From Streptomyces glaucescens (GTDB taxonomy: Bacteria > Actinomycetota > Actinomycetes > Streptomycetales > Streptomycetaceae), in NCBI RefSeq assembly GCF_002154375.1, contig NZ_MUND01000208.1:1-39197 (forward strand): DNA of 39,197 nt. The letters are read 5' to 3'. The position numbers and the translations under genes were made by a program. Positions 1 to 9,894 of this stretch are shown one piece after another. The first letter of the stretch is position 1, and each line of letters opens with the position of its first letter. A model generated the notes under the pieces. The model saw only the letters and a program-made list of their open reading frames with translations, was not told where the DNA came from and made no database searches.

Positions 1-29
1 ACGGCGACTAGTCGCCGTCGAGCCTGTGA

Positions 30-69
30 GGCCGCCCCCTGTCGCGAGAGTGACAGGGGGCGGCCTTTT
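30..69 (+). terminator. Intrinsic terminator, probably of the upstream gene (rho?)
   Basis: A perfect 14-bp GC-rich stem (30-43 pairs with 52-65) with an 8-nt loop is followed by four T residues. It sits just after a possible stop codon TAG at 9-11. In Streptomyces chromosomes with this gene order the gene upstream of the LCP/rpmE block is rho, so this may be the rho terminator. Too little upstream sequence is present to prove that. Confidence 0.85.
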
Positions 70-135
70 GGCGCAGTGAGGAAGGGGGGCTTTCTCGCGC
101 CCTCATCTACTCATGGGCATCCCAGGGGGACTTCC

Positions 136-1929
136 TTGCACAGACGCCGTATACGCATCGCCCTGCCCTTCTGCGGGGCGGGTGTCGCCGCGGCTCTCGC
201 CGCCACGCTGCTGACCACCTCCGCCGAGGCGGCGACGCCACTGCCGCGGCCCGCCGTCACACCCGCCACCAGCTCACCGTCGGCCGCCGAGCTCGAGCGC
301 CGGCTCGCCACCGCGGTCGCCGGGGACGACACGGCCGGCGCGCGCCCGGCCAAGTCGTCGTACAGCGCGGGCAGCACGGGGCCGACCGCCGACGCGAAGA
401 TCATCGGCGGTACGACCACCACCATCACCTCCGCGCCCTGGATGGCGCAGCTCTGGTACGGCGACGACAAGGGCACCGCCGACACCTCCGACGACACCGG
501 CTTCTTCTGCGGCGGCGCGGTCGTCGCGCCGACGAAGATCCTCACCGCCGCGCACTGCGTCGCCGGATACGACTGGCACAACCACGGAGCGGTCATCACC
601 GGCACCGCCCAGCTGCCGGCCGTCGACGACCAGGGCTACATCACCGACCTGCACGGCGGCAGCATCGCCGGCGTCTGGCGGCAGTGGAACCACCCGTCCT
701 ACCGGGCGTCCACCATCGACGCCGACATCGCGGTCCTCACCCTGCCGTACGCGGTGAAGGCGACCCCGATCCGGATGACGACGTCCGGCGACACCGCCTC
801 GTACGCCGCCGGGACCAGCGCCAAGGTCTACGGCTGGGGCCGCACCAGCTCCACCCACGACAACCTCTCCGAGACGCTGAAGACGGCCACGCTGCCCATC
901 CAGTCGGACACCGCCTGCGCGAACGCCTGGGGCACCAGCTTCATCAAGGGCCACATGGTGTGCGCGGGCAACCCCGCCACCGGCAGCGACACCGGCACCA
1001 CCACCGCCTGCAACGGCGACTCCGGCGGCCCCCTGGTGGTGAACAGCCGGATCGTCGGCGTCGTCTCGTGGGGCGTCGAGGACTGCGTCGCCCAGGGCGC
1101 CTACGGCGTCTTCACCAAGGTCGCCACCTACGTCGGCGCCACCTACCCGCGCGTGGACGACACCAACATCGACGGCGACCACCGGGCCGACCTGTGGCTG
1201 CGCAACGCCGCCACGGACACCGGCTACTCCCGCTACTCCCGGGGCACGTCGTTCGTGGCCGGTGAGAACTGGGGCAGCTGGGCCGGGGTCAACCTCGTCC
1301 TCCAGACCGACCTGGACCGTGACGGCTACCAGGACCTCGTCTACCGCCGCAGCAGCGACGGCGACGTGTTCTGGGCCCACTACGTGTACTCCAGCAACTC
1401 CTGGGTCACCCAGCGGATCGCCGACAACTGGAAGACGCGCACCCGGATCGTCACCCCGGGCGACGTCACCGGCGACTACCTGCCCGACCTGCTCTCGGTC
1501 GACTCGGCCGGCGCGCTGTGGATCTACCCCGGCAAGGGCAACGGCACCTTCGCCGCCCGGGTCCAGTTCGGCTCCGGCTGGAACCAGTACAACCAGCTGC
1601 GCGGCCACGGCGACTTCACCGGCGACGGCCGGACCGACCTGATCGCCCGGAACGCGAGCAACGGCTACGTCTACCTGTACAAGGGCCTCGGGAAGACGAG
1701 CGGCGGAGCGTTCGCCTCCCGGATCAAGCTGGCCACCTGGAGCAGCACCACCTACAACGCCATCACCGCGGTCGGTGACGTCAGCGGCGACGGCCGCGCC
1801 GACCTCCTGGCCCGCACCCCGGGCGGCACGCTCTACCTCTACCGGGGCACCGGGAAGGCCACGGGCGAGATCTTCACCACAAGGATCTCCGTCGGGACGT
1901 ACTTCAAGCAGTACGACATCCTCGGCTGA
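136..1929 (+). CDS. Secreted trypsin-like serine protease with FG-GAP/VCBS-type repeats
   Basis: Predicted secreted S1-family endopeptidase, 597 aa. The TTG at 136 is preferred because AGGGGGA lies 5 nt upstream and the product then begins with an arginine-rich n-region, a hydrophobic stretch and an Ala-rich cleavage region, a classical signal peptide. A GTG at 76 is possible but adds an unlikely N-terminus. The mature domain appears to start near IIGG. The catalytic triad is visible: His in LTAAHC, Asp in DADIAVL, Ser in GDSGGPLV. The C-terminal third carries about five repeats with DxDxDGxxDL-like loops (for example GDFTGDGRTDL, GDVSGDGRADLL), typical of Ca-binding FG-GAP/VCBS propeller repeats. 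It stands alone between two terminators, so it is a monocistronic accessory gene. The substrate is unknown. Confidence 0.9.
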   Translation: MHRRRIRIALPFCGAGVAAALAATLLTTSAEAATPLPRPAVTPATSSPSAAELERRLATAVAGDDTAGARPAKSSYSAGSTGPTADAKIIGGTTTTITSAPWMAQLWYGDDKGTADTSDDTGFFCGGAVVAPTKILTAAHCVAGYDWHNHGAVITGTAQLPAVDDQGYITDLHGGSIAGVWRQWNHPSYRASTIDADIAVLTLPYAVKATPIRMTTSGDTASYAAGTSAKVYGWGRTSSTHDNLSETLKTATLPIQSDTACANAWGTSFIKGHMVCAGNPATGSDTGTTTACNGDSGGPLVVNSRIVGVVSWGVEDCVAQGAYGVFTKVATYVGATYPRVDDTNIDGDHRADLWLRNAATDTGYSRYSRGTSFVAGENWGSWAGVNLVLQTDLDRDGYQDLVYRRSSDGDVFWAHYVYSSNSWVTQRIADNWKTRTRIVTPGDVTGDYLPDLLSVDSAGALWIYPGKGNGTFAARVQFGSGWNQYNQLRGHGDFTGDGRTDLIARNASNGYVYLYKGLGKTSGGAFASRIKLATWSSTTYNAITAVGDVSGDGRADLLARTPGGTLYLYRGTGKATGEIFTTRISVGTYFKQYDILG

Positions 1930-1971
1930 AACCGCAGGTGAGCCGGGGCATGCCTGGCCCGCCACCGCTAC

Positions 1972-2007
1972 GCACCGTGCCCACCCGAGCTCCGGGTGGG
2001 CACAGTG
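1972..2007. terminator. Hairpin terminator after the protease gene
   Basis: An 11-bp perfect stem (1977-1987 with 1993-2003) is extended by four more pairs across one mismatch. There is no T-tract, which is common for Streptomyces terminators. It separates the protease gene from the LCP gene and could work in both directions. Confidence 0.7.
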
Positions 2008-2139
2008 CGTCATGCAACCCTGTGCCGAGTTTCCCCGTCTGACCCGGCGGGGCGACGATGGAGCGGTACGGGGTCGTTCGTCCGATCCGGCCCGACCGCC
2101 ACCGCAGGGGGTAACCGACCGACGAGAGCCGAGGAGCAC

Positions 2140-3273
2140 ATGTCCGCCCAGAGCACGCCGGGACCCGGCACAGCGGGCGAGCCCGGCGGGGACGGCCCGC
2201 GCCGCCGAGCCAAGGGCCGCCGCCGCAAGCCCCGCAGCAGACACCACAAGGGGCTGCTCATCTCGGCCTGGACCGCGGCGGGCATCGTCGTCCTCGGCGG
2301 CACCGGCGTCGGGTACGTCTACTTCAAGCTCAACGGCAACCTCGAGAGCGTCGACATCGACCAGGTCCTCGGCACCGACCGCCCCACCAGGACGGACAAC
2401 GGCTCGCAGAACATCCTGGTCCTCGGCTCGGACACCCGTTCCGGCGGCAACAGGAAGCTCGGCGGCGGCACCGACGACGGCAGCGCCCGCGCCGACACCG
2501 CGATGATCCTGCATGTCCACGAGGGACACCGGAAGGCCAGCATGGTCTCCATCCCGCGGGACACCCTCATCGACCGGCCCGCCTGCACCGACACCGACGG
2601 CGGCAGCCACCCGGCCGCCTCCGGCGTGATGTTCAACTCCGCGTACTCCACCGGCGGCGCCGCCTGCGCGGTCAAGACCGTCGAGTCGCTGACCGGCATC
2701 CGCATGGACCACTACCTGGAGGTCGACTTCTCCGGCTTCCAGCGGCTCGTCGACGAGCTGGGCGGTGTCGAGGTGACCACCACCCAGGACATCAAGGACC
2801 CCGACAGCCACCTCTACCTGGAGGCCGGCCCGCACCGGCTGACCGGCGAGCAGGCCCTCGGCCTGGTCCGCACCCGGCACGGCGTCGGGGACGGCTCCGA
2901 CCTCGGCCGCATCCAGCTCCAGCAGGCCTTCCTCAAGGCCCTGCTCGAGCAGGTGAAGGACGTCGACCTGTTCGGTGACCCGAAGAAGCTGTACGACCTC
3001 GCCGACACCGCCACGAAGACCGTGACCACCGACTCCGCTCTGGGCTCGGTGAACTCCCTGATGTCCTTCGCGAGCGGCCTCAAGGGCATCGGCGCGTCCG
3101 ACATGACCATGGTCACCATGCCGGTCGTCTACGATCCCGCCGACCCCAACCGCGTCCTCCTGGCGAGGACCAAGGCCGACCAGGTCTGGACAGCCCTGAG
3201 GAACGACCGGCCCATCCCCCGGTCGGCCACCCAGGGCACGGCCACCGGCGAAGCCGAGGGCGTCGTGAACTAG
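2140..3273 (+). CDS. LytR-CpsA-Psr (LCP) family cell-wall glycopolymer ligase
   Basis: Membrane-anchored LCP protein, 377 aa. The family transfers undecaprenyl-linked glycopolymers such as teichoic acid-like polymers to peptidoglycan outside the membrane. The start is ATG 2140, with GAGGAG just upstream. The N-terminal ~36 residues are rich in Arg/Lys and cytosolic. One membrane segment follows at about residues 37-60, then the extracellular LCP domain. Characteristic motifs are GSDTR, RADTAMIL, SIPRDT and the C-terminal RTRHGVGDGSDLGRIQ block, which includes the Arg and Asp residues that bind lipid pyrophosphate in LCP structures. The nearby WecA-type transferase would make a lipid-linked sugar, so a shared wall-polymer role is plausible. 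The polymer attached cannot be read from sequence. Confidence 0.9.
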   Translation: MSAQSTPGPGTAGEPGGDGPRRRAKGRRRKPRSRHHKGLLISAWTAAGIVVLGGTGVGYVYFKLNGNLESVDIDQVLGTDRPTRTDNGSQNILVLGSDTRSGGNRKLGGGTDDGSARADTAMILHVHEGHRKASMVSIPRDTLIDRPACTDTDGGSHPAASGVMFNSAYSTGGAACAVKTVESLTGIRMDHYLEVDFSGFQRLVDELGGVEVTTTQDIKDPDSHLYLEAGPHRLTGEQALGLVRTRHGVGDGSDLGRIQLQQAFLKALLEQVKDVDLFGDPKKLYDLADTATKTVTTDSALGSVNSLMSFASGLKGIGASDMTMVTMPVVYDPADPNRVLLARTKADQVWTALRNDRPIPRSATQGTATGEAEGVVN

Positions 3274-3329
3274 CCGGGGGCGCGCGGCCGTACCGGTGTG
3301 CGGCTCCGCCGCGTGGGCGCCACGGGCAA

Positions 3330-3472
3330 CAGACGGCCCGCGGGGAACAAACGACGGGCACCCCCGGTTTTGGGAGTAGGCCCCAGTCCTGGCAGACTGG
3401 TACGTCGGCCCCGGTTCACGCTGCCGCACCCCGCGGAAGCGACCCGGCGCCCTCCCGAACCTAGGAGACACC
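3330..3472 (+). promoter_or_regulatory. Promoter and 5' leader of rpmE, possible L31 autoregulatory leader
   Basis: This gene-free stretch between the LCP gene and rpmE must hold the rpmE promoter and 5' UTR. The segment around 3390-3425 (GGCAGACTGGTACGTCGG) looks like a promoter or conserved leader element. Actinobacterial rpmE genes are known to carry L31-binding leader RNAs (L31-Actinobacteria motif), but I could not fold or align this one. AGGAG just upstream of TTG 3473 is the ribosome binding site. Confidence 0.35.
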
Positions 3473-3697
3473 TTGAAGCGCGACATCCACCCCGAGTACG
3501 TCGAGACGCAGGTCAGCTGCACCTGCGGCGCGTCGTTCACCACCCGTAGCACCATCGCGTCCGGCACCATCCGGGCCGAGGTCTGCTCCGAGTGCCACCC
3601 GTTCTACACGGGCAAGCAGAAGATCCTCGACACCGGTGGCCGTGTGGCCCGCTTCGAGGCCCGCTTCGGCAAGGCTGCCGCCGGCTCCAAGAAGTAG
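3473..3697 (+). CDS. rpmE: 50S ribosomal protein L31, zinc-binding form
   Basis: 74-aa large-subunit ribosomal protein that bridges the two subunits. The TTG start follows an AGGAG site and gives the usual MKRDIHP N-terminus. The four zinc ligands are present as Cys16, Cys18, Cys38 and Cys41 (CTC and CSEC), so this is the zinc-containing C+ form, not the Zur-controlled zinc-free paralogue. The HPFYTGKQK block is the family signature. It is followed by a strong intrinsic terminator, so it is transcribed apart from prfA at least in part. Confidence 0.97.
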   Translation: MKRDIHPEYVETQVSCTCGASFTTRSTIASGTIRAEVCSECHPFYTGKQKILDTGGRVARFEARFGKAAAGSKK

Positions 3698-3709
3698 CGA
3701 GCCCCTTTT

Positions 3710-3761
3710 CGCCGGTCCACGGTCACGCCCCTTCCCCGGGCGTGCCGGGACCGGCGTTTTT
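3710..3761 (+). terminator. Strong intrinsic terminator after rpmE
   Basis: The outer 9-bp stem (3710-3718 with 3748-3756) continues through a one-base bulge into a second CACGCCC/GGGCGTG stem with a short loop. Five T residues follow at 3757-3761. It lies between rpmE and prfA. Confidence 0.92.
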
Positions 3762-3805
3762 GGTCGCCGCCCACTTCACCTTCGTACGCAGTCAGGAGCC
3801 CAGAG

Positions 3806-4873
<1,068 letters not shown>

Positions 4874-4909
4874 GGCACGTACGAGCAAGTACCCACACGG
4901 AGGACGAGC

Positions 4910-5755
4910 GTGAACCTGCTGCTCGCGGAGGTGGCCCAGGCCACCCAGCGGCTGGCCGACGCCGGCGTGCCCTCGCCGCGCACCGACGCGGAGGAGCTGG
5001 CCGCGTTCGTGCACGGCGTGAAGCGGGGCGAGTTGCACTCCGTGAAGGACGCCGACTTCGACGCCCGCTACTGGGAGGTCGTCGCGCGCCGGGAACAGCG
5101 CGAACCGCTCCAGCACATCACCGGCCGAGCCTTCTTCCGGTACCTGGAGCTCCAGGTCGGGCCCGGGGTGTTCGTGCCCCGCCCGGAGACGGAGTCGGTC
5201 GTCGGCTGGGCCATAGACGCGGTCCGCGCCATGGACGTCGTCGAGCCGTGCATCGTCGACCTGTGCACCGGCTCCGGCGCCATCGCGCTCGCCCTCGCCC
5301 AGGAGGTGCCCCGCTCCCGGGTGCACGCCGTGGAGCTGAGCGAGGACGCCCTGGTGTGGACCCGCAAGAACGTGGAGGGCTCCCGCGTCGACCTGCGCCA
5401 GGGCGACGCGCTCACCGCCTTCCCCGACCTCGACGGCCAGGTCGACCTGGTCATCTCCAACCCGCCGTACATCCCGCTCACCGAGTGGGAGTACGTCGCT
5501 CCCGAGGCCCGGGACTACGACCCCGAGATGGCCCTGTTCTCCGGTGAGGACGGCCTCCACCTGATCCGCGGCCTGGAACGCACCGCGCACCGGCTGCTGC
5601 GCCCCGGCGGTGTCGTCGTCATCGAGCACGCCGACACCCAGGGCGGCCAGGTGCCGTGGATCTTCACCGAGGAGCGCGGGTGGGCCGACGCGGCCGATCA
5701 CCCCGACCTCAACAACCGCCCACGGTTCGCCACCGCCCGCAAGGCACTGCCGTGA
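4910..5755 (+). CDS. prmC: Release factor glutamine N5-methyltransferase
   Basis: 281-aa SAM-dependent enzyme that methylates the glutamine of the GGQ motif in release factors. The start is GTG 4910 behind a GGAGGA site. The N-terminal helical release-factor-binding part is followed by a Rossmann methyltransferase fold with the SAM motif DLCTGSGAIALALA and the diagnostic NPPY motif beginning at Asn184 (SNPPYIPLTEWEY). Its position directly after prfA is the classical arrangement. Confidence 0.96.
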   Translation: MNLLLAEVAQATQRLADAGVPSPRTDAEELAAFVHGVKRGELHSVKDADFDARYWEVVARREQREPLQHITGRAFFRYLELQVGPGVFVPRPETESVVGWAIDAVRAMDVVEPCIVDLCTGSGAIALALAQEVPRSRVHAVELSEDALVWTRKNVEGSRVDLRQGDALTAFPDLDGQVDLVISNPPYIPLTEWEYVAPEARDYDPEMALFSGEDGLHLIRGLERTAHRLLRPGGVVVIEHADTQGGQVPWIFTEERGWADAADHPDLNNRPRFATARKALP

Positions 5756-5807
5756 GCACCACCCCCACTCTTTCTCTGAAGCACGTGTACGAGGAGGCCC
5801 GCTAGAT

Positions 5808-6455
5808 ATGGCACGGCGATACGACACCAACGACGTGACCGACCGCGTGACCGGTCTGCGTGAAGCCGCGTCCGCCGTCCGCCGTGGCGAGCTGGTGGTC
5901 CTCCCCACCGACACCGTGTACGGCATCGGCGCCGACGCCTTCTCCAAGGAGGCCGTCGGCGACCTGCTCCAGGCCAAGGGCCGGGGCCGCAACATGCCCA
6001 CCCCCGTGCTCATCGGCTCCCCGAACACCCTGCACGGCCTCGTCACCGACTTCTCCGAGCTGGCCTGGGAACTGGTCGACGCGTTCTGGCCGGGCGCCCT
6101 CACGCTGGTCGCCAAGCACCAGCCGTCCCTCCAGTGGGACCTGGGGGACACCCGCGGGACGGTCGCCGTGCGGATGCCGCTGCACCCGGTCGCCATCGAG
6201 CTGCTGACCGAGGTCGGCCCGATGGCGGTGTCCTCCGCCAACCTCACCGGCCACCCGGCGCCGGAGGACTGCGACGCGGCGCAGGGCATGCTCGGCGACT
6301 CCGTCTCCGTCTATCTCGACGGCGGCCCGACCCCCGGCAATGTGCCGTCCTCGATCGTCGACGTCACCCGCGAGGTGCCGCTGCTGCTGCGCGCGGGCGC
6401 GCTGTCGGCGGACGAGTTGCGGAAGGTCGTACCCGACCTCGAGGTGGCGAATTGA
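5808..6455 (+). CDS. tsaC: L-threonylcarbamoyladenylate synthase (Sua5/YwlC/TsaC family)
   Basis: 215-aa enzyme making threonylcarbamoyl-AMP from threonine, bicarbonate and ATP, the first step of t6A37 modification of ANN-decoding tRNAs. GAGGAGG lies 10 nt before ATG 5808. The family signatures are PTDTVYGIGADA near the N-terminus, the KGRGRNMPTPVLI block, FWPGALTLV and the SSANLTG loop. At this length it is the single-domain type without the extra Sua5 domain. Its stop overlaps the start of the next gene (TTGA), indicating translational coupling. Confidence 0.93.
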   Translation: MARRYDTNDVTDRVTGLREAASAVRRGELVVLPTDTVYGIGADAFSKEAVGDLLQAKGRGRNMPTPVLIGSPNTLHGLVTDFSELAWELVDAFWPGALTLVAKHQPSLQWDLGDTRGTVAVRMPLHPVAIELLTEVGPMAVSSANLTGHPAPEDCDAAQGMLGDSVSVYLDGGPTPGNVPSSIVDVTREVPLLLRAGALSADELRKVVPDLEVAN

Positions 6456-7117
6456 CACCCCCCGAAGCGGGGCGTGGCATAGGCAGCGGGGAAGAGACCA
6501 CCACCTTCGGCTTCCCGAGGGACACCTTCCGCATCCTCCACGTCAGCACCGGCAACGTGTGCCGCTCGCCGATCACCGAGCGGCTGACCCGGCATTTCGT
6601 GTCGCAGCGGCTCGGCGTGCTGGGCGGCGGACTGATCGTGGAGAGCGCCGGAACCTGGGGCCACGAGGGCGCGCCCATGGAGGCCAACGCGGAGACCGTG
6701 CTGGCCGAGTTCGGCGCGGACGCCTCCGGGTTCGTCGGCCGCGAGCTGCTGGACGAGCACGTCATCATGGCCGACCTGGTCCTGACCGCCACCCGCGACC
6801 ACCGCGCCCAGGTCATCTCCATGGGCCACTCCGCGGGCCTGCGCACCTTCACCCTGAAGGAGTTCACCCGCCTGGTGAAGGCCATCGACCCCGCGACCCT
6901 CCCTCCGCTGGAGGACGGTGTGGTCATGCGGGCCCGTGCCCTGGTGCGGGCCGCCGCCGCGCTGCGGGGCTGGCTGCTGGCTCCCACGGCGGAGGCGGAC
7001 GAGGTGTACGACCCGTACGGGGCGCCCCTGCCGTTCTTCCGCTCGGTGGGCGACGAGATACACCAGGCGCTGGATCCGGTGGTGACGGCGCTGACCGGAG
7101 TACCCGCACGGACGTAG
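6452..7117 (+). CDS. Low-molecular-weight protein tyrosine phosphatase-like protein, catalytic Cys replaced by Ser
   Basis: 221 aa with an LMW-PTP fold, longer than the usual ~150-160 aa. The TTG start at 6452 overlaps the tsaC stop and has GAGGTGG just upstream, so a TTG/TGA coupled start is the best choice. The phosphate-loop region reads HVSTGNVCRSP. In active enzymes it is VCxGNxCRS with the first Cys as nucleophile, and here that position is Ser32 while Cys37 and Arg38 remain. The C-terminal DPY, which holds the general-acid Asp (Asp187), is kept. It may therefore be a phosphate-binding pseudophosphatase or use another mechanism. From memory this Ser form recurs in Streptomyces orthologues in this position. 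The function is unknown. Confidence 0.82.
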   Translation: MTPPEAGRGIGSGEETTTFGFPRDTFRILHVSTGNVCRSPITERLTRHFVSQRLGVLGGGLIVESAGTWGHEGAPMEANAETVLAEFGADASGFVGRELLDEHVIMADLVLTATRDHRAQVISMGHSAGLRTFTLKEFTRLVKAIDPATLPPLEDGVVMRARALVRAAAALRGWLLAPTAEADEVYDPYGAPLPFFRSVGDEIHQALDPVVTALTGVPART

Positions 7118-7186
7118 TCGCGGGGCGGGGTGCGGTGCCCGGGCCTACATTGGACGTACGTCAGCGTCGACGCCCCGGAGCCCACC

Positions 7187-8425
7187 ATGACGGTCAGCCC
7201 TGCCCGTGAGACCGATGTCCTGCGCGCTCAGGATCCCGAGCTGGCCGAGCTGCTGCTCGGGGAGCTGACACGGCAGTCGACGACGCTCCAGCTGACGGCG
7301 GCGGAGAACTTCACCTCGCCCGCCGTGCTGGCCGCGCTCGGCTCCCCGCTCGCCAACAAGTACGCGGAGGGGTATCCGGGCAACCGCCACCACGGCGGCT
7401 GCGAGTTCGCCGACGTGGCCGAGCGGATCGCCGTGGACCGGGCGAAGGCGCTGTTCGGGGCCGAGCACGCCAATGTGCAGTCGCACTCCGGGTCGTCCGC
7501 CGTGCTCGCCGCCTACGCCGCGCTGCTGCGGCCCGGGGACACCGTGCTCGCCCTCGGACTGCAGTACGGGGGGCACCTCACGCACGGCTCGCCCGCGAAC
7601 TTCTCCGGCCGCTGGTTCGACTTCGTGGGCTACGGCGTCGACGGCGAGACCGGGCTCGTCGACCACCAGCAGGTGCGCGCCCTGGCCCGCAGCCGCCGGC
7701 CCAAGGCGATCGTGTGCGGGTCCACCGCCTATCCACGCCACCCCGACTACGCGCTCTTCCGTGAGATCGCCGACGAGGTCGGCGCCTACCTCATCGCCGA
7801 CGCCGCCCACCCGATCGGCCTGGTCGCCGGGGGAGCGGCGCCGACGCCGGTGCCGTACGCCGACATCGTGTGCGCCACCACCCACAAGGTGCTGCGGGGG
7901 CCGCGCGGCGGGATGATCCTGTGCGGCGGCGAGCTGGCCGAGCGCGTCGACCGGGCCGTCTTCCCGTTCACCCAGGGCGGCGCCCAGATGCACACCATCG
8001 CCGCGAAGGCGGTCGCGTTCGGCGAGGCGGCCGCACCGGCGTTCTCCGTGTACGCCCATCAGGTGGTCGCCAATGCGCGGGTCCTCGCGGCCGCGCTGGC
8101 CGCCGAGGGGCTGGTCGTCACCACCGGCGGCACGGACACGCACCTGATCACCGCCGACCCGTTCCCGCTGGGCGTCGACGGCCGCACCGCCCGCGGCCGG
8201 CTCGCCGCCGCCGGGATCGTCCTGGACTGCTGCGCCCTGCCGCACGGCGACCTGCGCGGCCTGCGCCTGGGCACGGCGGCGGTGACCACGCAGGGGATGA
8301 GGGAGGAGGAGATGCGGCGGATCGCCGTACTTCTCACGACCGCGCTGCGGGAGCCGACGCGGGGCAGGGCGGTGCGTGCAGAGGTGCAGGAACTCACCGG
8401 CGGATTTCCGCCCTATCCTGGCTGA
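7187..8425 (+). CDS. glyA: Serine hydroxymethyltransferase family protein (GlyA type)
   Basis: 412-aa fold-type I PLP enzyme. The family interconverts serine and glycine with tetrahydrofolate. ATG 7187 has CGGAG 6 nt upstream; a GTG at 7130 would add an unconvincing N-terminus. The N-terminal LTAAENFTSPAVL, the NKYAEGYPGNRHHGG motif and the PLP-lysine motif TTHKVLRGPRGG are clear family marks. Streptomyces carry more than one SHMT paralogue and this is the divergent copy in the prfA-atp interval, so the physiological substrate could differ (other beta-hydroxy amino acids). It lies 69 bp after the phosphatase-like gene, probably in the same transcription unit. Confidence 0.85.
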   Translation: MTVSPARETDVLRAQDPELAELLLGELTRQSTTLQLTAAENFTSPAVLAALGSPLANKYAEGYPGNRHHGGCEFADVAERIAVDRAKALFGAEHANVQSHSGSSAVLAAYAALLRPGDTVLALGLQYGGHLTHGSPANFSGRWFDFVGYGVDGETGLVDHQQVRALARSRRPKAIVCGSTAYPRHPDYALFREIADEVGAYLIADAAHPIGLVAGGAAPTPVPYADIVCATTHKVLRGPRGGMILCGGELAERVDRAVFPFTQGGAQMHTIAAKAVAFGEAAAPAFSVYAHQVVANARVLAAALAAEGLVVTTGGTDTHLITADPFPLGVDGRTARGRLAAAGIVLDCCALPHGDLRGLRLGTAAVTTQGMREEEMRRIAVLLTTALREPTRGRAVRAEVQELTGGFPPYPG

Positions 8426-8553
8426 ACGGGGTAGGCGAACGTCTGTGCACAGCCGCACGTGCAACCATCGTCGCTACCCGCAAGTCCCCACACATATGCG
8501 TGCCTCGCTAGGGTGTGGGACTGAGATGGCCAGCGAGACCTGTGGGGAAGCCC

Positions 8554-9894
8554 GTGCGTGAATACCTCCTGACGCTCTGCATCACGGCCGCGGTGACGTA
8601 CCTGCTGACCGGGCCGGTGCGGAAGTTCGCGATCGTTGCGGGAGCGATGCCGGAGATCCGGGCCCGGGACGTGCACCGGGAGCCGACTCCGCGGCTCGGC
8701 GGGATCGCGATGTTCTTCGGCCTGTGCGCGGGCCTGCTGGTCGCGGACCACCTCACCAACCTCCACCAGGTCTTCGAGAAGTCCAACGAACCCCGCGCGC
8801 TGCTCTCCGGAGCCGCGCTGATCTGGCTGATCGGCGTCCTGGACGACAAGTTCGAGATCGACGCCCTGATCAAGCTCGGCGGCCAGATGATCGCCGCCGG
8901 CGTGATGGTCATGCAGGGTCTGACGATCCTGTGGCTGCCCGTGCCGGGCGTCGGCACCGTCGCCCTCACCCAGTGGCAGGGCACGCTCCTCACCGTCGCC
9001 CTGGTCGTGATCACTATCAACGCGGTCAACTTCGTCGACGGGCTGGACGGGCTGGCCGCGGGCATGGTGTGCATCGCGTCCGCCGCGTTCTTCATGTACG
9101 CCTACCGCATCTGGTACTCGTACGGCATCGAGGCCGCCGCGCCCGCCAGCCTCTTCGCGGCCATCCTGATGGGCATGTGCCTGGGCTTCCTGCCGCACAA
9201 CATGCACCCGGCGCGGATCTTCATGGGCGACTCCGGCTCGATGCTGATCGGCCTCGTGCTGGCCGCCGGCGCCATCTCCGTGACCGGCCAGGTCGACCCG
9301 GACGTGATGAACCTGTTCTCCGGGTCCGAGCGCAACACCGTGCACCAGACGGTCCCCGTCTACATTCCGCTGCTGCTGCCGCTGACCATCATCGCGATCC
9401 CGGCCGCCGACCTGATCCTGGCGATCGTGCGCCGCACCTGGCGCGGCCAGTCGCCGTTCGCCGCGGACCGCGGGCACCTGCACCACCGGCTGCTGGAGAT
9501 CGGCCACTCGCACAGCCGCGCGGTGCTGATCATGTACTTCTGGTCGGCGCTGATCGCCTTCGGCGCGCTGGCGTACTCCGTGAACAGCGCGTCCATGTGG
9601 ATCGTACTGAGTGTCGTGGTACTCAGCGCGATCGGCCTCGTCCTGCTGCTGCTGCCCCGCTTCAGGCCGCGCGCGCCGCGCTGGATGGAGGCCTTCGTCC
9701 CGCCCCGCTACCGCCGTCGCCGGGTCGCACCTGCCGCGTCATCGGTGATCCGGTCCGCGGGGGGCGAGGCTTCAGCGGCGGGCGGGACCGCTGACGGCCA
9801 TGAGGGCGAGCAGCGCAGCACGCCGGTCGCGGCCGGTGTGGCGTCGGCCAACGGAGCGACCGCCATCGGCGCCCGTTCACATACGAGCCGCTGA
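8554..9894 (+). CDS. wecA: WecA/Rfe-type undecaprenyl-phosphate sugar-1-phosphate transferase
   Basis: 446-aa polytopic membrane enzyme of the MraY/WecA family. It links a UDP-HexNAc (probably GlcNAc) 1-phosphate to undecaprenyl phosphate and starts wall or surface glycan assembly. The start is GTG 8554, with TGTGGGGA upstream and the natural MREYLLTLC N-terminus; the longer reading from 8515 has no such support. Motifs in order are PTPRLGG, DDKFEIDALIKLGGQ, NFVDGLDGLAAG, FMGDSGSM and the HHRLLEIGHSHSR cytosolic loop that marks WecA-like members, with about ten membrane spans. The final ~70 residues form a low-complexity Ala/Gly/Arg cytosolic tail. It is the last conserved gene before the accessory island. 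Confidence 0.9.
   Translation: MREYLLTLCITAAVTYLLTGPVRKFAIVAGAMPEIRARDVHREPTPRLGGIAMFFGLCAGLLVADHLTNLHQVFEKSNEPRALLSGAALIWLIGVLDDKFEIDALIKLGGQMIAAGVMVMQGLTILWLPVPGVGTVALTQWQGTLLTVALVVITINAVNFVDGLDGLAAGMVCIASAAFFMYAYRIWYSYGIEAAAPASLFAAILMGMCLGFLPHNMHPARIFMGDSGSMLIGLVLAAGAISVTGQVDPDVMNLFSGSERNTVHQTVPVYIPLLLPLTIIAIPAADLILAIVRRTWRGQSPFAADRGHLHHRLLEIGHSHSRAVLIMYFWSALIAFGALAYSVNSASMWIVLSVVVLSAIGLVLLLLPRFRPRAPRWMEAFVPPRYRRRRVAPAASSVIRSAGGEASAAGGTADGHEGEQRSTPVAAGVASANGATAIGARSHTSR

Noticed and set aside
274-3570. Very long minus-strand open frame (about 1,100 codons) across the protease, LCP and rpmE region
   Set aside because: It runs antisense to three well-supported genes and its translation is Gly/Val/Arg/Asp-rich low complexity, the usual shadow of high-GC coding DNA.
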